From an uncultured Clostridia bacterium (GTDB lineage Bacteria > Bacillota > Clostridia > Christensenellales > Borkfalkiaceae), in contig CANQUY010000062.1 in NCBI GenBank assembly GCA_947627125.1, forward strand, positions 1-10,164: 10,164 bases of DNA. Reading direction: 5' to 3'. The translations under genes and the position numbers were made by a program. Every line of letters begins with the position of its first letter. The first letter of the stretch is position 1. This document shows positions 1 through 5,192 of the stretch, piece by piece. A model generated the notes under the pieces. The model was not told the DNA's origin. It saw only the letters and a list, made by a program, of their open reading frames with translations, and did not search any database.

Positions 1-40
1 GCGCACTTGTGCGCCGCCTGTAATGATTAGGGCTATGCCC
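1..40. repeat. Two tight hairpins at the left edge of the window
   Basis: Positions 1-6 (gcgcac) and 9-14 (gtgcgc) are perfect reverse complements with a 2-base loop. Positions 30-33 (gggc) and 37-40 (gccc) pair around a 3-base loop. With the stronger hairpin at 53-71 they form three palindromes in about 70 bases. This looks like an intergenic repeat unit or the end of a mobile element, but no transposase is visible and the element may continue beyond the window. No function is assigned. Confidence 0.45.
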
Positions 41-52
41 GAAAATGAAATA

Positions 53-71
53 CCACCCGCTTCGCGGGTGG
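53..71 (-). terminator. GC-rich hairpin, candidate terminator of the minus-strand operon
   Basis: Positions 53-60 pair perfectly with 64-71 around the 3-base loop ttc (8 bp, nearly all G:C). Read on the minus strand the stem is followed by tatttcatttt, which is moderately T-rich. It lies about 140 bases beyond the stop of the acidic protein gene, so it could end that transcript. The T-tract is interrupted, and the hairpin may instead belong to the repeat cluster at 1-40. Confidence 0.4.
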
Positions 72-75
72 ATTA

Positions 76-263
76 TTATTTATTGAAAAAAAATAATCTT
101 CTGCACTCTTCACAGAGAGCACACACAAAAGCGGGGCCGAAGGTGTGTATTCCATAGGGAATCTCAAAAACAAAATTTTTATCGGAATAACACCTTTGGG
201 CGCGTCAAGGAAGTTAATTTGTTTTCCACAAGTCCAAACGGCGGTTAAGGTCATCCAAGTCAA
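76..263 (-). other. Possible decayed Cys-rich reading frame
   Basis: Downstream of the acidic protein gene two minus-strand frames are open. One runs 263 to 33. The other, ending with a stop at 76-78, would encode about 42 codons that include CALCEECRRLF, a C-x2-C-x2-C pattern that could bind zinc. The second frame has no ATG, GTG or TTG start and begins just after a TGA. Neither frame has a ribosome binding site. If real, this is the frameshifted remnant of a small gene. It may equally be chance. It is recorded because the stretch 1-213 otherwise has no gene. Confidence 0.15.
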
Positions 264-516
264 ATGTTTTGTTTCTTAAAACCACACTGTCGTATTCCGC
301 TGTAAATTCACCTGCCGCTTTTGATTTTTCTTCGTCAAAAACAAATTGCGGGTTAATCTCGCGGGTTGCAAAAAAGGAATCGTAGTCGTTTGCCGCATCA
401 TATATGTCATATAACATATCTTCGTTGATTTCGTCCGTTATTCCAAACTCTTCAATCATATATTTCGCAATAAAATCAACCGCCGACTGTGAAAATTTAA
501 CTTTTGTCGTTTCCAT
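214..516 (-). CDS. Acidic 100-aa protein, candidate immunity protein or antitoxin
   Basis: I do not recognise the family. The protein has 23 Asp/Glu against 11 Lys/Arg, no cysteine, no signal peptide and no membrane segment. Its middle (about residues 20-50) is strongly acidic and probably helical, and the C-terminus ends in a charged stretch with a Trp at 97. A strong ribosome binding site (GGAGGG, four bases before the ATG) supports the start at 516. The first 20 bases overlap the end of the upstream basic protein gene, so translation of the two is probably coupled. Strong opposite charges in overlapping genes are typical of toxin/antitoxin and toxin/immunity pairs, so I infer a neutralising partner role. 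The order is toxin first, as in HigBA, BrnTA or CDI-type toxin/immunity cassettes. No homology evidence is available here. It could instead be an unrelated small accessory protein. Confidence 0.7.
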   Translation of the reverse strand: METTKVKFSQSAVDFIAKYMIEEFGITDEINEDMLYDIYDAANDYDSFFATREINPQFVFDEEKSKAAGEFTAEYDSVVLRNKTFDLDDLNRRLDLWKTN

Positions 517-856
517 GATTCCCTCCGAAATTTTTTAATGCCTTACTTTCATCCCTTTTATGATATTTTCTAATACTTTTTACAACTTTTTCATGACACG
601 TAATATTTGTTAGCGTGCGGTTATGCCGATTAACTCTGTCATATTGTTTTGTGCCGTCTTTGTGCTTATACGGTTTAGACTGTATCGACCTTCCAAATAA
701 ATTTCGTACCAAGTCTGTCTTTTTCAAATGCCGTTTGGGTTCGACAACCCGATTTTGTGCGTGCGAAGAAATAGTATATTTTCCCATACGCACACGTGGC
801 GTATCTTTTTTAGCCATTTCTTTTTTCGGCTTGAGCAAAAAGCCAATTATACTCAT
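497..856 (-). CDS. Basic 119-aa protein with BECR/DUF4258-like features, candidate RNase toxin
   Basis: The start ATG at 854-856 is chosen because GAGG sits seven bases upstream. A TTG at 881-883 and an ATG at 869-871 are also in frame but lack that spacing. The protein is very basic (31 Lys/Arg, 10 Asp/Glu). After a Lys-rich N-terminus (1-23) comes a compact domain. It contains YTISSHAQNR (27-36), a KxDGTKxYDRVN segment (about 66-76), TLTNI (81-85) and VVKSIRKYH (91-99). An S-H-A-x-x-R helix start, then a basic turn, then two strands ending in a K-V-V-x-S-I-R-type strand is the layout of DUF4258/BrnT and other Barnase-EndoU-ColicinE5/D-RelE (BECR) nucleases. H32, R36 and basic residues near 74-80 would be the candidate catalytic or RNA-binding residues. 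It is the first gene of an operon with the acidic protein. The fold assignment is inference from motif layout. There is no secretion signal or toxin-delivery domain, so an intracellular role is more likely. Confidence 0.65.
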   Translation of the reverse strand: MSIIGFLLKPKKEMAKKDTPRVRMGKYTISSHAQNRVVEPKRHLKKTDLVRNLFGRSIQSKPYKHKDGTKQYDRVNRHNRTLTNITCHEKVVKSIRKYHKRDESKALKNFGGNHGNDKS

Positions 857-915
857 TTTAATACCTCGCATAAATTTTGTCAAGCGAAAGGGCGCCTTGC
901 TCCACTTGCATTTTT

Positions 916-944
916 ATTATAGCAAAAAAATCACTACAGTTCAA
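916..944 (-). promoter_or_regulatory. Sigma-A-type promoter of the basic/acidic gene pair
   Basis: On the minus strand, -35 TTGAAC (complement of 939-944) is separated by exactly 17 bases from -10 TATAAT (complement of 916-921). Transcription would start near 909, leaving a leader of about 50 bases before the ATG at 856. One GGTAGAC-type heptamer (954-960, inverted) lies ten bases upstream of this -35 box. Confidence 0.85.
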
Positions 945-953
945 TAAAAATCC

Positions 954-1027
954 GTCTACCGCATTTAGGGTTTTAAGGTAGACAATATCGATTATTTTAT
1001 CTGAATTTTCTTGACATTTAGGTAGAC
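954..1027. promoter_or_regulatory. Three GGTAGAC heptamers, candidate operators between divergent promoters
   Basis: GTCTACC at 954-960 is the inverted copy. GGTAGAC occurs at 977-983 and again at 1021-1027. The last two sit in a longer similar context (taaGGTAGACAaTaT and ttaGGTAGACAgTtT) and are 44 bases apart, near four helical turns. The copy at 1021-1027 lies inside the spacer of the WYL promoter, the classic position of a repressor site. The copy at 954-960 lies just upstream of the -35 box of the divergent operon. The neighbouring RHH-WYL protein is the obvious candidate ligand. That link is inference. Confidence 0.6.
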
Positions 1028-1039
1028 AGTTTGTATAAT
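1011..1039 (+). promoter_or_regulatory. Consensus promoter of the WYL-regulator operon
   Basis: TTGACA (1011-1016) and TATAAT (1034-1039) are both perfect consensus and separated by 17 bases. Transcription would start near 1046, only about 12 bases before the start codon. A promoter this strong in front of a regulator gene suggests that it is normally held down, in line with the GGTAGAC repeat at 1021-1027 inside the spacer. Confidence 0.9.
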
Positions 1040-1057
1040 ATTCATAGGAGTTACCCG

Positions 1058-1813
1058 ATGAACGACAAAATCAAAGTGAAGGTTTCGTCCTTTGTGGCGA
1101 ACATTTTGGAAATCGACGCGCTACGCTTCGGATTTACCAAAAATGGCAAGTCCAATAAGAATGGGCTTTTGAATAAGCTCATTCCCACGCTTGTGGAAGT
1201 ACGCAAGGAAAGACGCACCCAAATCGAGAATATACTAAAGACCGAATACAACCGATCGGACAGTGAAAATATATATAACGCCGTCAATACCGTCATTGAC
1301 AGGGTGTATTTCAACGATGAAAATTTGGGTGAATTGGAAGAATCTATTTGGATACGCCCTTCAAAAGAAAACATTTCCATCTTTGACGAAATAGAAACGT
1401 CGGAAATCATGTTAACGGCGCAAGAGCTATCCGTATATATCCGTGGACTGCTGAACGAATACTGTATGCTGCCTTTATACAAAAGAGAAACATTGGTTTT
1501 CGACGGCGAGTTGGATGTTTTTTCGAACGCTTGCTGTTCGCACCAAATACTTTATTTCAGAAGCCGATCCACAAATGAACGGCACAAGATATTTGCCTTT
1601 GATTATTTTTACGGATATTGGACAAACTCCGGCAATTACTGCATTTTTTATGATATCGACGAACAAAAGATAATGGCAACGCCGCTATACGAAATGCGGG
1701 ACGTATATCTTATAAAGCAAAGATTTAAGCCGAGTGAAAAACTGATAGAGCGATTGCAGGTTTATTTTGACGAATGCGACTTTGATACCGTAATAAGCGT
1801 GGAGGGCGAATAA
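1058..1813 (+). CDS. Predicted RHH-WYL transcriptional regulator (251 aa)
   Basis: The ATG at 1058 is preceded by AGGAG with a 7-base gap. An upstream in-frame start at 1031 overlaps the -10 box and is rejected. Residues 4-60 (IKVKVSSFVANILE, then FGFTKNG, then NGLLNKLIPTLVE) resemble a ribbon-helix-helix DNA-binding domain: a short basic strand followed by two helices. Residues 60-160 are a mixed helical linker. Residues about 160-223 resemble a WYL domain: ILYFRSRS, then KIFAFDYFYGYW, a CIFYDID strand and PLYEMRDVYLIKQRF. WYL domains sense ligands, often nucleic acids or nucleotides, in bacterial defence and stress regulators, and RHH-WYL proteins accompany some CRISPR type VI-D loci. No Cas gene or CRISPR array is present here. 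The gene faces away from the basic/acidic pair and shares their regulatory region, so control of both promoters is likely. Family assignment rests on motif layout, not on a search. Confidence 0.75.
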   Translation: MNDKIKVKVSSFVANILEIDALRFGFTKNGKSNKNGLLNKLIPTLVEVRKERRTQIENILKTEYNRSDSENIYNAVNTVIDRVYFNDENLGELEESIWIRPSKENISIFDEIETSEIMLTAQELSVYIRGLLNEYCMLPLYKRETLVFDGELDVFSNACCSHQILYFRSRSTNERHKIFAFDYFYGYWTNSGNYCIFYDIDEQKIMATPLYEMRDVYLIKQRFKPSEKLIERLQVYFDECDFDTVISVEGE

Positions 1814-1814
1814 A

Positions 1815-1946
1815 ATGTTTTTCAACAAGAAAAAGAAAAAAAGTAACTATGTAAAAGCAAAGACACCTGAAACGCGCAAAAAGCAAAAAGCGGCGATCGC
1901 GGCATACTACGCCAAAAAAGAGAATTCGACTAAAAAGAAAAAATAA
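1815..1946 (+). CDS. Lysine-rich 43-aa micro-protein, second gene of the WYL operon
   Basis: The ATG at 1815 lies one base after the WYL stop codon, and a GGAGGG ribosome binding site (1801-1806) with an 8-base gap lies in the last codons of that gene. This is a strong sign of coupled translation. The peptide begins MFFNKKKKKSNYVKAKT and ends in KKKK. It has 16 lysines in 43 residues, no predicted membrane segment, and a short Ala/Tyr-rich central helix (AAIAAYYAKK, about residues 26-35). I do not recognise a family. Such a basic peptide could bind RNA, DNA or the acidic protein encoded on the other strand. It may also be a short-lived leader-like product. It is easily missed because of its size. 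That it is translated is well supported. Its function is unknown. Confidence 0.7.
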   Translation: MFFNKKKKKSNYVKAKTPETRKKQKAAIAAYYAKKENSTKKKK

Positions 1947-2041
1947 GCAGGTTTCCCGCTTGTTGAGGGGCAATTGTGGCAAAACTGCCCACAATCCTTA
2001 TCCTGCTTCCTCTCAAAGCAACGATCTGCCCGCTTTTGCGG
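1945..2041. repeat. Inverted repeats in the convergent intergenic spacer
   Basis: Just after the micro-ORF, aagcagg (1945-1951) pairs with cctgctt (2002-2008), enclosing attgtgg (1973-1979) with ccacaat (1989-1995). An alternative pairing of gggca (1968-1972) with tgccc (1986-1990) would exclude the inner stem. A further small hairpin, ccgc-tttt-gcgg, lies at 2030-2041. None is followed by a run of T on the plus strand, so these are not standard terminators. They could be a structured 3' end of the WYL transcript or the remains of an insertion. Confidence 0.45.
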
Positions 2042-2044
2042 TAC

Positions 2045-2081
2045 GAATAAGCGGTTTGACTAACCGCCAAACCGCTTATTC
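2045..2081. terminator. 13-bp inverted repeat, candidate shared terminator between convergent operons
   Basis: gaataagcggttt (2045-2057) is perfectly complementary to aaaccgcttattc (2069-2081) around an 11-base loop. It lies about 40 bases past the groEL stop on the minus strand and about 100 bases past the micro-ORF on the plus strand, so it could end both converging transcripts. The stem itself ends in T-rich bases, but neither side has a long T-run, so termination efficiency is uncertain. A smaller palindrome, catag/ctatg (2081-2085 with 2091-2095), sits beside it. Confidence 0.5.
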
Positions 2082-2122
2082 ATAGAATCCCTATGGAAAC
2101 CGCACGAAGCTCCGCTCTTTTC

Positions 2123-3751
2123 TCAATACATGCCATCCATGCCGCCGCCTGCGGGTGCGGGGGGAGCGGGAGGGGTGGGAATATCCGTCACGATGGATTC
2201 CGTCGTCAGAAGCGTCGAAGCGACGGAGGCCGCATTCTGGAGGACGGAACGGGTGACCTTGGTCGGGTCGATGATGCCCGCTTCCACCATATCGGTGTAG
2301 ACGTTCTTGAGCGCATCGAAGCCGTAGTTCGTGACCTTCTTCGTCAAGATCTTATCGACGACGACCGAGCCGTCCACGCCCGCATTCTTTGCGATCTGGC
2401 GGACGGGCTCTTCGCAGGCCTTCAGAATGATATTTGCGCCCGTCTTTTCGTCGCCGTCAAGCGTCGCAACAAGTTTCTTGATGGAGGGGATGCAGCTGAG
2501 GAGCGCAGAACCGCCGCCGGGGACATATCCTTCTTCGACCGCCGCACGGGTCGCCGCCAAAGCGTCGTCGATGCGGAGCTTTTTCTCCTTCATCTCGACT
2601 TCTGTCGCCGCGCCGACGTTGATGACCGCTACGCCGCCCGCAAGTTTTGCAAGGCGTTCCTGCAATTTCTCCCTGTCGTAATCGGAAGTTGTGACCTCGA
2701 TCTGGGACTTGATGGAGGCAACGCGGTCCTTGATGGCCTGCTTGTCGCCTGCGCCGTCGATGATCGTCGTGTTGTCCTTGTCGATCTTGACCTGTACGGC
2801 TCTGCCGAGCATGTCGGGGGTGACGTCCTTGAATTCGTACCCGAGGTCGGAGCTGACGACCGTGCCGCCCGTGAGGATCGCGATGTCCTCGAGCATTGCC
2901 TTTCTCCTGTCGCCGAAGCCGGGAGCTTTCACGGCCACGCTGTTGAACACGCCCTTGAGTTTGTTGACGATGAGGGCGGCAAGCGCATCTCCCTCGACGT
3001 CCTCGGCAATGATGAGCAGCCTTGCGCCCTGCTGCGCGAGGGGTTCGATGATGGGGAGGATCTCCTGAAGGTTGGAGATCTTCTTATCGGTGATGAGGAT
3101 GTAGGGGTTGTCGAGCACGGCTTCCATCTTTTCGGTATCCGTGACCATGTAGGCAGAGGCGTAGCCGCGGTCGAACTGCATGCCCTCGACGGTGGTGAGT
3201 TCGGTCGTCATGGACTTGCCCTCTTCCACGGTGATGACGCCGTCGGTGCCGACGATCTCCATGGCCTTTGCAATGAGCTCGCCGACCGTTTCATCCCCCG
3301 CAGAGATGGAAGCGACCTGCGAAATGGCCTTTTTGCCCTCGACCTGCTTGGAAATTTCCTTGAGATGGGCAACAGCCGTTTCAACGGCCTTGTCGATGCC
3401 CTTCTTCAGAATGATGGGATTTGCGCCCGCCGCAAGGTTTTTGAGCCCTTCGCGGATGATTGCCTGTGCGAGAAGCACGGCCGTCGTCGTGCCGTCGCCT
3501 GCGACGTCGTTCGTCTTGGTGGAAACTTCCTTCACGAGCTGTGCGCCCATGTTCTCGAAGGGATCGGGGAGTTCGATCTCCTTTGCAATGGTCACGCCGT
3601 CGTTGGTGATGAGGGGAGCGCCGAATTTCTTGTCGAGTACGACGTTCCTGCCCTTGGGCCCGAGGGTGATCTTCACTGTGTCTGCAAGCACATTGACGCC
3701 TGTTTCCAGCGCTTTTCTTGCGTCCTCTCCGTATTTGATCTGTTTTGCCAT
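2123..3751 (-). CDS. groEL: Chaperonin GroEL (60-kDa, 542 aa)
   Basis: This is the full-length Hsp60 subunit that forms the cytosolic double-ring folding chamber and works with GroES in ATP-driven protein folding. The N-terminus MAKQIKYGEDARKAL and length are normal. Visible landmarks are KITLGPKGRNVVLDKKFG (27-44), the nucleotide-binding NDVAGDGTTTA loop (81-91; Asp86 matches the catalytic Asp87 of E. coli), the apical-domain segment with GYASAYMVTD near 196-205, KAPGFGDRRKAMLEDIAILTG, and the equatorial DALAATRAAVEEGYVPGGGSALL. The C-terminal tail is Pro/Ala/Gly-rich and ends GGGMDGMY, a variant of the usual GGM repeat. An AAGGAG ribosome binding site lies upstream, and only 20 bases separate the gene from groES. 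Translation starts at the ATG complementary to 3749-3751. No frameshift or missing key residue is seen. Near-certain assignment. Confidence 0.99.
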   Translation of the reverse strand: MAKQIKYGEDARKALETGVNVLADTVKITLGPKGRNVVLDKKFGAPLITNDGVTIAKEIELPDPFENMGAQLVKEVSTKTNDVAGDGTTTAVLLAQAIIREGLKNLAAGANPIILKKGIDKAVETAVAHLKEISKQVEGKKAISQVASISAGDETVGELIAKAMEIVGTDGVITVEEGKSMTTELTTVEGMQFDRGYASAYMVTDTEKMEAVLDNPYILITDKKISNLQEILPIIEPLAQQGARLLIIAEDVEGDALAALIVNKLKGVFNSVAVKAPGFGDRRKAMLEDIAILTGGTVVSSDLGYEFKDVTPDMLGRAVQVKIDKDNTTIIDGAGDKQAIKDRVASIKSQIEVTTSDYDREKLQERLAKLAGGVAVINVGAATEVEMKEKKLRIDDALAATRAAVEEGYVPGGGSALLSCIPSIKKLVATLDGDEKTGANIILKACEEPVRQIAKNAGVDGSVVVDKILTKKVTNYGFDALKNVYTDMVEAGIIDPTKVTRSVLQNAASVASTLLTTESIVTDIPTPPAPPAPAGGGMDGMY

Positions 3752-3771
3752 GATATTTTTATCTCCTTACT

Positions 3772-4056
3772 TTATTCTACGATCGCTAAGATATCGCTCT
3801 GTTTGATGATGGTGAATTCCTTGCCGTCCACCTTAAAATCGGAGCCTGCATACTTGGAGCAGAGGACCTTATCGCCGACTTTCACCTGCATGACGGTTTC
3901 CTTTCCGTCCACGATCCCGCCGGGGCCGACGGCAACGACAACGCAGGTTTGGGGCTTTTCCTGCGCAGATGAGGGAAGAATGAATCCGCTCTTCGTCTTT
4001 TCTTCGACAGAAACAGCCTCAACGACGACTTTGTCGAACAATGGTTTGATATTCAT
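3772..4056 (-). CDS. groES: Co-chaperonin GroES (10-kDa, 94 aa)
   Basis: This is the heptameric lid of the GroEL chamber, with normal length. It opens MNIKPLFDKVVVEAV. Its mobile loop lies at about residues 17-33 (EEKTKSGFILPSSAQ), with the hydrophobic FIL contact at 25-27 that docks on the GroEL apical domain. A conserved VVAVGPG turn (about 40-46), KVGDKVLCSKYAG (59-71) and a C-terminal QSDILAIVE follow. An AGGAGG ribosome binding site six bases before the ATG fixes the start. It is first in the groES-groEL operon and is expressed from the TTGACA/TATAAT promoter at 4108-4135. The leader contains a small hairpin (ccgca 4074-4078 with tgcgg 4084-4088) that does not match the CIRCE operator. 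Confidence 0.98.
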   Translation of the reverse strand: MNIKPLFDKVVVEAVSVEEKTKSGFILPSSAQEKPQTCVVVAVGPGGIVDGKETVMQVKVGDKVLCSKYAGSDFKVDGKEFTIIKQSDILAIVE

Positions 4057-4107
4057 GAATAACCTCCTGTGGTCCGCATTCAGTGCGGCGCCTTGTCTTT
4101 CATCTCT

Positions 4108-4135
4108 ATTATAAACCTCTGTGATACAATGTCAA
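4108..4135 (-). promoter_or_regulatory. Promoter of the groES-groEL operon
   Basis: On the minus strand, -35 TTGACA (complement of 4130-4135) and -10 TATAAT (complement of 4108-4113) are both consensus with a 16-base spacer, giving a leader of about 45 bases. I looked for the HrcA operator CIRCE (TTAGCACTC-N9-GAGTGCTAA) and for CtsR direct repeats (GGTCAAA) between 4057 and 4220 and found neither. Confidence 0.85.
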
Positions 4136-4185
4136 ACAGGAATGGAAAAATTTTTCATGTTTTTTTGTGAAAAAAAGGGGAATGA

Positions 4186-4214
4186 TTGACAGGGGCCCGT
4201 TTCAATGATATAAT
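4186..4214 (+). promoter_or_regulatory. Promoter of the deoxycytidylate deaminase gene
   Basis: TTGACA (4186-4191) and TATAAT (4209-4214) are consensus with a 17-base spacer. Transcription should start about 6-8 bases after the -10 box, which is at or next to the ATG at 4221. The AT-rich tracts upstream (4145-4176, including gaaaaatttttc) could act as an UP element shared with the divergent groES promoter. Confidence 0.85.
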
Positions 4215-4220
4215 GATGCC

Positions 4221-4664
4221 ATGGATAAGTGGGATAAAAGATTTATGAAGCTCACCGAAGAGGTGGGCACATGGGCAAGTTGCTTCCGCCGCAAAGTGGG
4301 AGCGGTCATCGTGCGCGACAACCGCGTCATGGCGACGGGCTACAACGGCGCGCCGCAGGGCATCCGTTCCTGCATTGAGAGGGGCGAATGCCTCCGCGAG
4401 CAGATGAATATCGAGAGCGGAACGCATGCCGAACTCTGTTTCGCGGCCCATGCGGAGCAAAATGCGCTCATACAGGCGGCAAGGTACGGCATCAGTATCG
4501 ACGGTTCCACGCTCTACTGCACCCATCAGCCGTGCGTCATCTGCGCAAAGATGATCATCAATGCGGGGATCAAGCGGGTGGTCTATAAGGAGGGCTACCC
4601 CGACGAATTCTCCCTTCGTCTTTTCGCGGAAGCGGGCACAGACATCGAAAAATTTGAGGAGTAA
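4221..4664 (+). CDS. comEB: Deoxycytidylate (dCMP) deaminase, ComEB-like
   Basis: This zinc enzyme deaminates dCMP to dUMP, feeding thymidylate synthesis. The 147-aa length fits the family. The zinc site is seen as HAEQNA (His77 ligand, Glu79 proton shuttle) and PCVICAK (Cys105 and Cys108 ligands). The N-terminal WDKRFMKLTEEVGTWASC and the GAVIVRDNRVMATGYNGAP strand-turn are typical, including the substrate-binding N-G-A-P segment. The first ATG (4221) is kept because the family begins with the W-D-x-x-F-M helix and a stop lies just upstream in frame. No Shine-Dalgarno sequence is visible before it, and the promoter -10 box ends only six bases before the ATG. A leaderless mRNA is therefore likely. 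It is the first gene of the plus-strand run and its stop is one base from the next start. Alternatives such as cytidine or tRNA deaminase fit the sequence less well. Confidence 0.93.
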   Translation: MDKWDKRFMKLTEEVGTWASCFRRKVGAVIVRDNRVMATGYNGAPQGIRSCIERGECLREQMNIESGTHAELCFAAHAEQNALIQAARYGISIDGSTLYCTHQPCVICAKMIINAGIKRVVYKEGYPDEFSLRLFAEAGTDIEKFEE

Positions 4665-4665
4665 T

Positions 4666-5184
4666 ATGGAAAAACCTATCGTTACGTTCACAATGGAAAA
4701 CGGCAAAACTTTCAAGGCAGAGCTCTGCCCCGAGATCGCCCCGAATACCGTCAACAACTTTCTTTCCCTCATCAAAAAGGGTTTTTATGACGGCACGATC
4801 TTTCACCGCGTCATCAAGGGGTTCATGATACAGGGCGGGGATCCCTTGGGGAAGGGCACGGGCGGTCCCGGCTATCACATCAAGGGGGAATTCCGCGCCA
4901 ACGGCTTTTCCAACAATTTAAAGCACGAAAGGGGCGTCCTGTCGATGGCGAGGGCATGGGACCCCGATTCGGCAGGTTCCCAATTCTTCGTCATGCATGC
5001 CGACGCCGATTATCTCGACGGGCAGTATGCCGCGTTCGGAAAAGTTATCGAGGGAATGGACGTCGTGGATGAGATCGCCGCCGTCAGAACCGACGGAAAC
5101 GACAGACCTTTGAAAGAGCAGAAAATGGCTAAAGTGACCGCCGAAACCTTTGGCGTCACCTATCCCGACCCAATAAAAGCATAA
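4666..5184 (+). CDS. ppiB: Cyclophilin-type peptidyl-prolyl cis-trans isomerase
   Basis: This enzyme speeds cis/trans isomerisation of X-Pro bonds during protein folding. There is no signal peptide or lipobox, so the 172-aa protein should be cytosolic. Core cyclophilin motifs are present: FHRVIKGFMIQGGDP (46-60, with catalytic Arg48, Phe53 and Gln56 positions), KGTGGPGY (63-70), AGSQFFVM (103-110) and DYLDGQYAAFGKVIEGMDVV (115-134). A Tyr-Leu pair occupies the region of the cyclosporin-contacting Trp121 of human cyclophilin A, as in most bacterial forms. The start is ATG 4666 with GAGGAG (4656-4661) inside the end of the deaminase gene and a 1-base gap, so the two are translationally coupled. 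A longer open frame beginning near 4561 overlaps the deaminase and is rejected. The C-terminal PDPIKA is short and unremarkable. Confidence 0.97.
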   Translation: MEKPIVTFTMENGKTFKAELCPEIAPNTVNNFLSLIKKGFYDGTIFHRVIKGFMIQGGDPLGKGTGGPGYHIKGEFRANGFSNNLKHERGVLSMARAWDPDSAGSQFFVMHADADYLDGQYAAFGKVIEGMDVVDEIAAVRTDGNDRPLKEQKMAKVTAETFGVTYPDPIKA

Positions 5185-5192
5185 AATAAGCA

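Noticed and set aside
615..947. Plus-strand open frames opposite the basic protein gene
   Set aside because: The minus-strand gene has a consensus promoter, ribosome binding site and a plausible domain pattern. The plus frames have none of these.
1058..1813. CRISPR type VI-D link for the RHH-WYL protein
   Set aside because: Such WYL proteins accompany some Cas13d loci, but no effector gene, repeat array or spacer pattern is present in this window.
4057..4107. CIRCE-like operator in the groES leader
   Set aside because: The only inverted repeat is ccgca/tgcgg at 4074-4088, which has the wrong sequence, arm length and spacing for CIRCE.
2093..4114. Long plus-strand open frame (673 codons) opposite groEL and groES
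   Set aside because: It lies fully antisense to unmistakable groEL/groES. The translation is low-complexity, rich in D, R, G and L, as expected from the complement of GC-biased codons. It has no ribosome binding site or known motif.
4155..4775. Minus-strand open frame opposite the dCMP deaminase
   Set aside because: It is a shadow of the deaminase and cyclophilin genes, with no start signals or recognisable motif.
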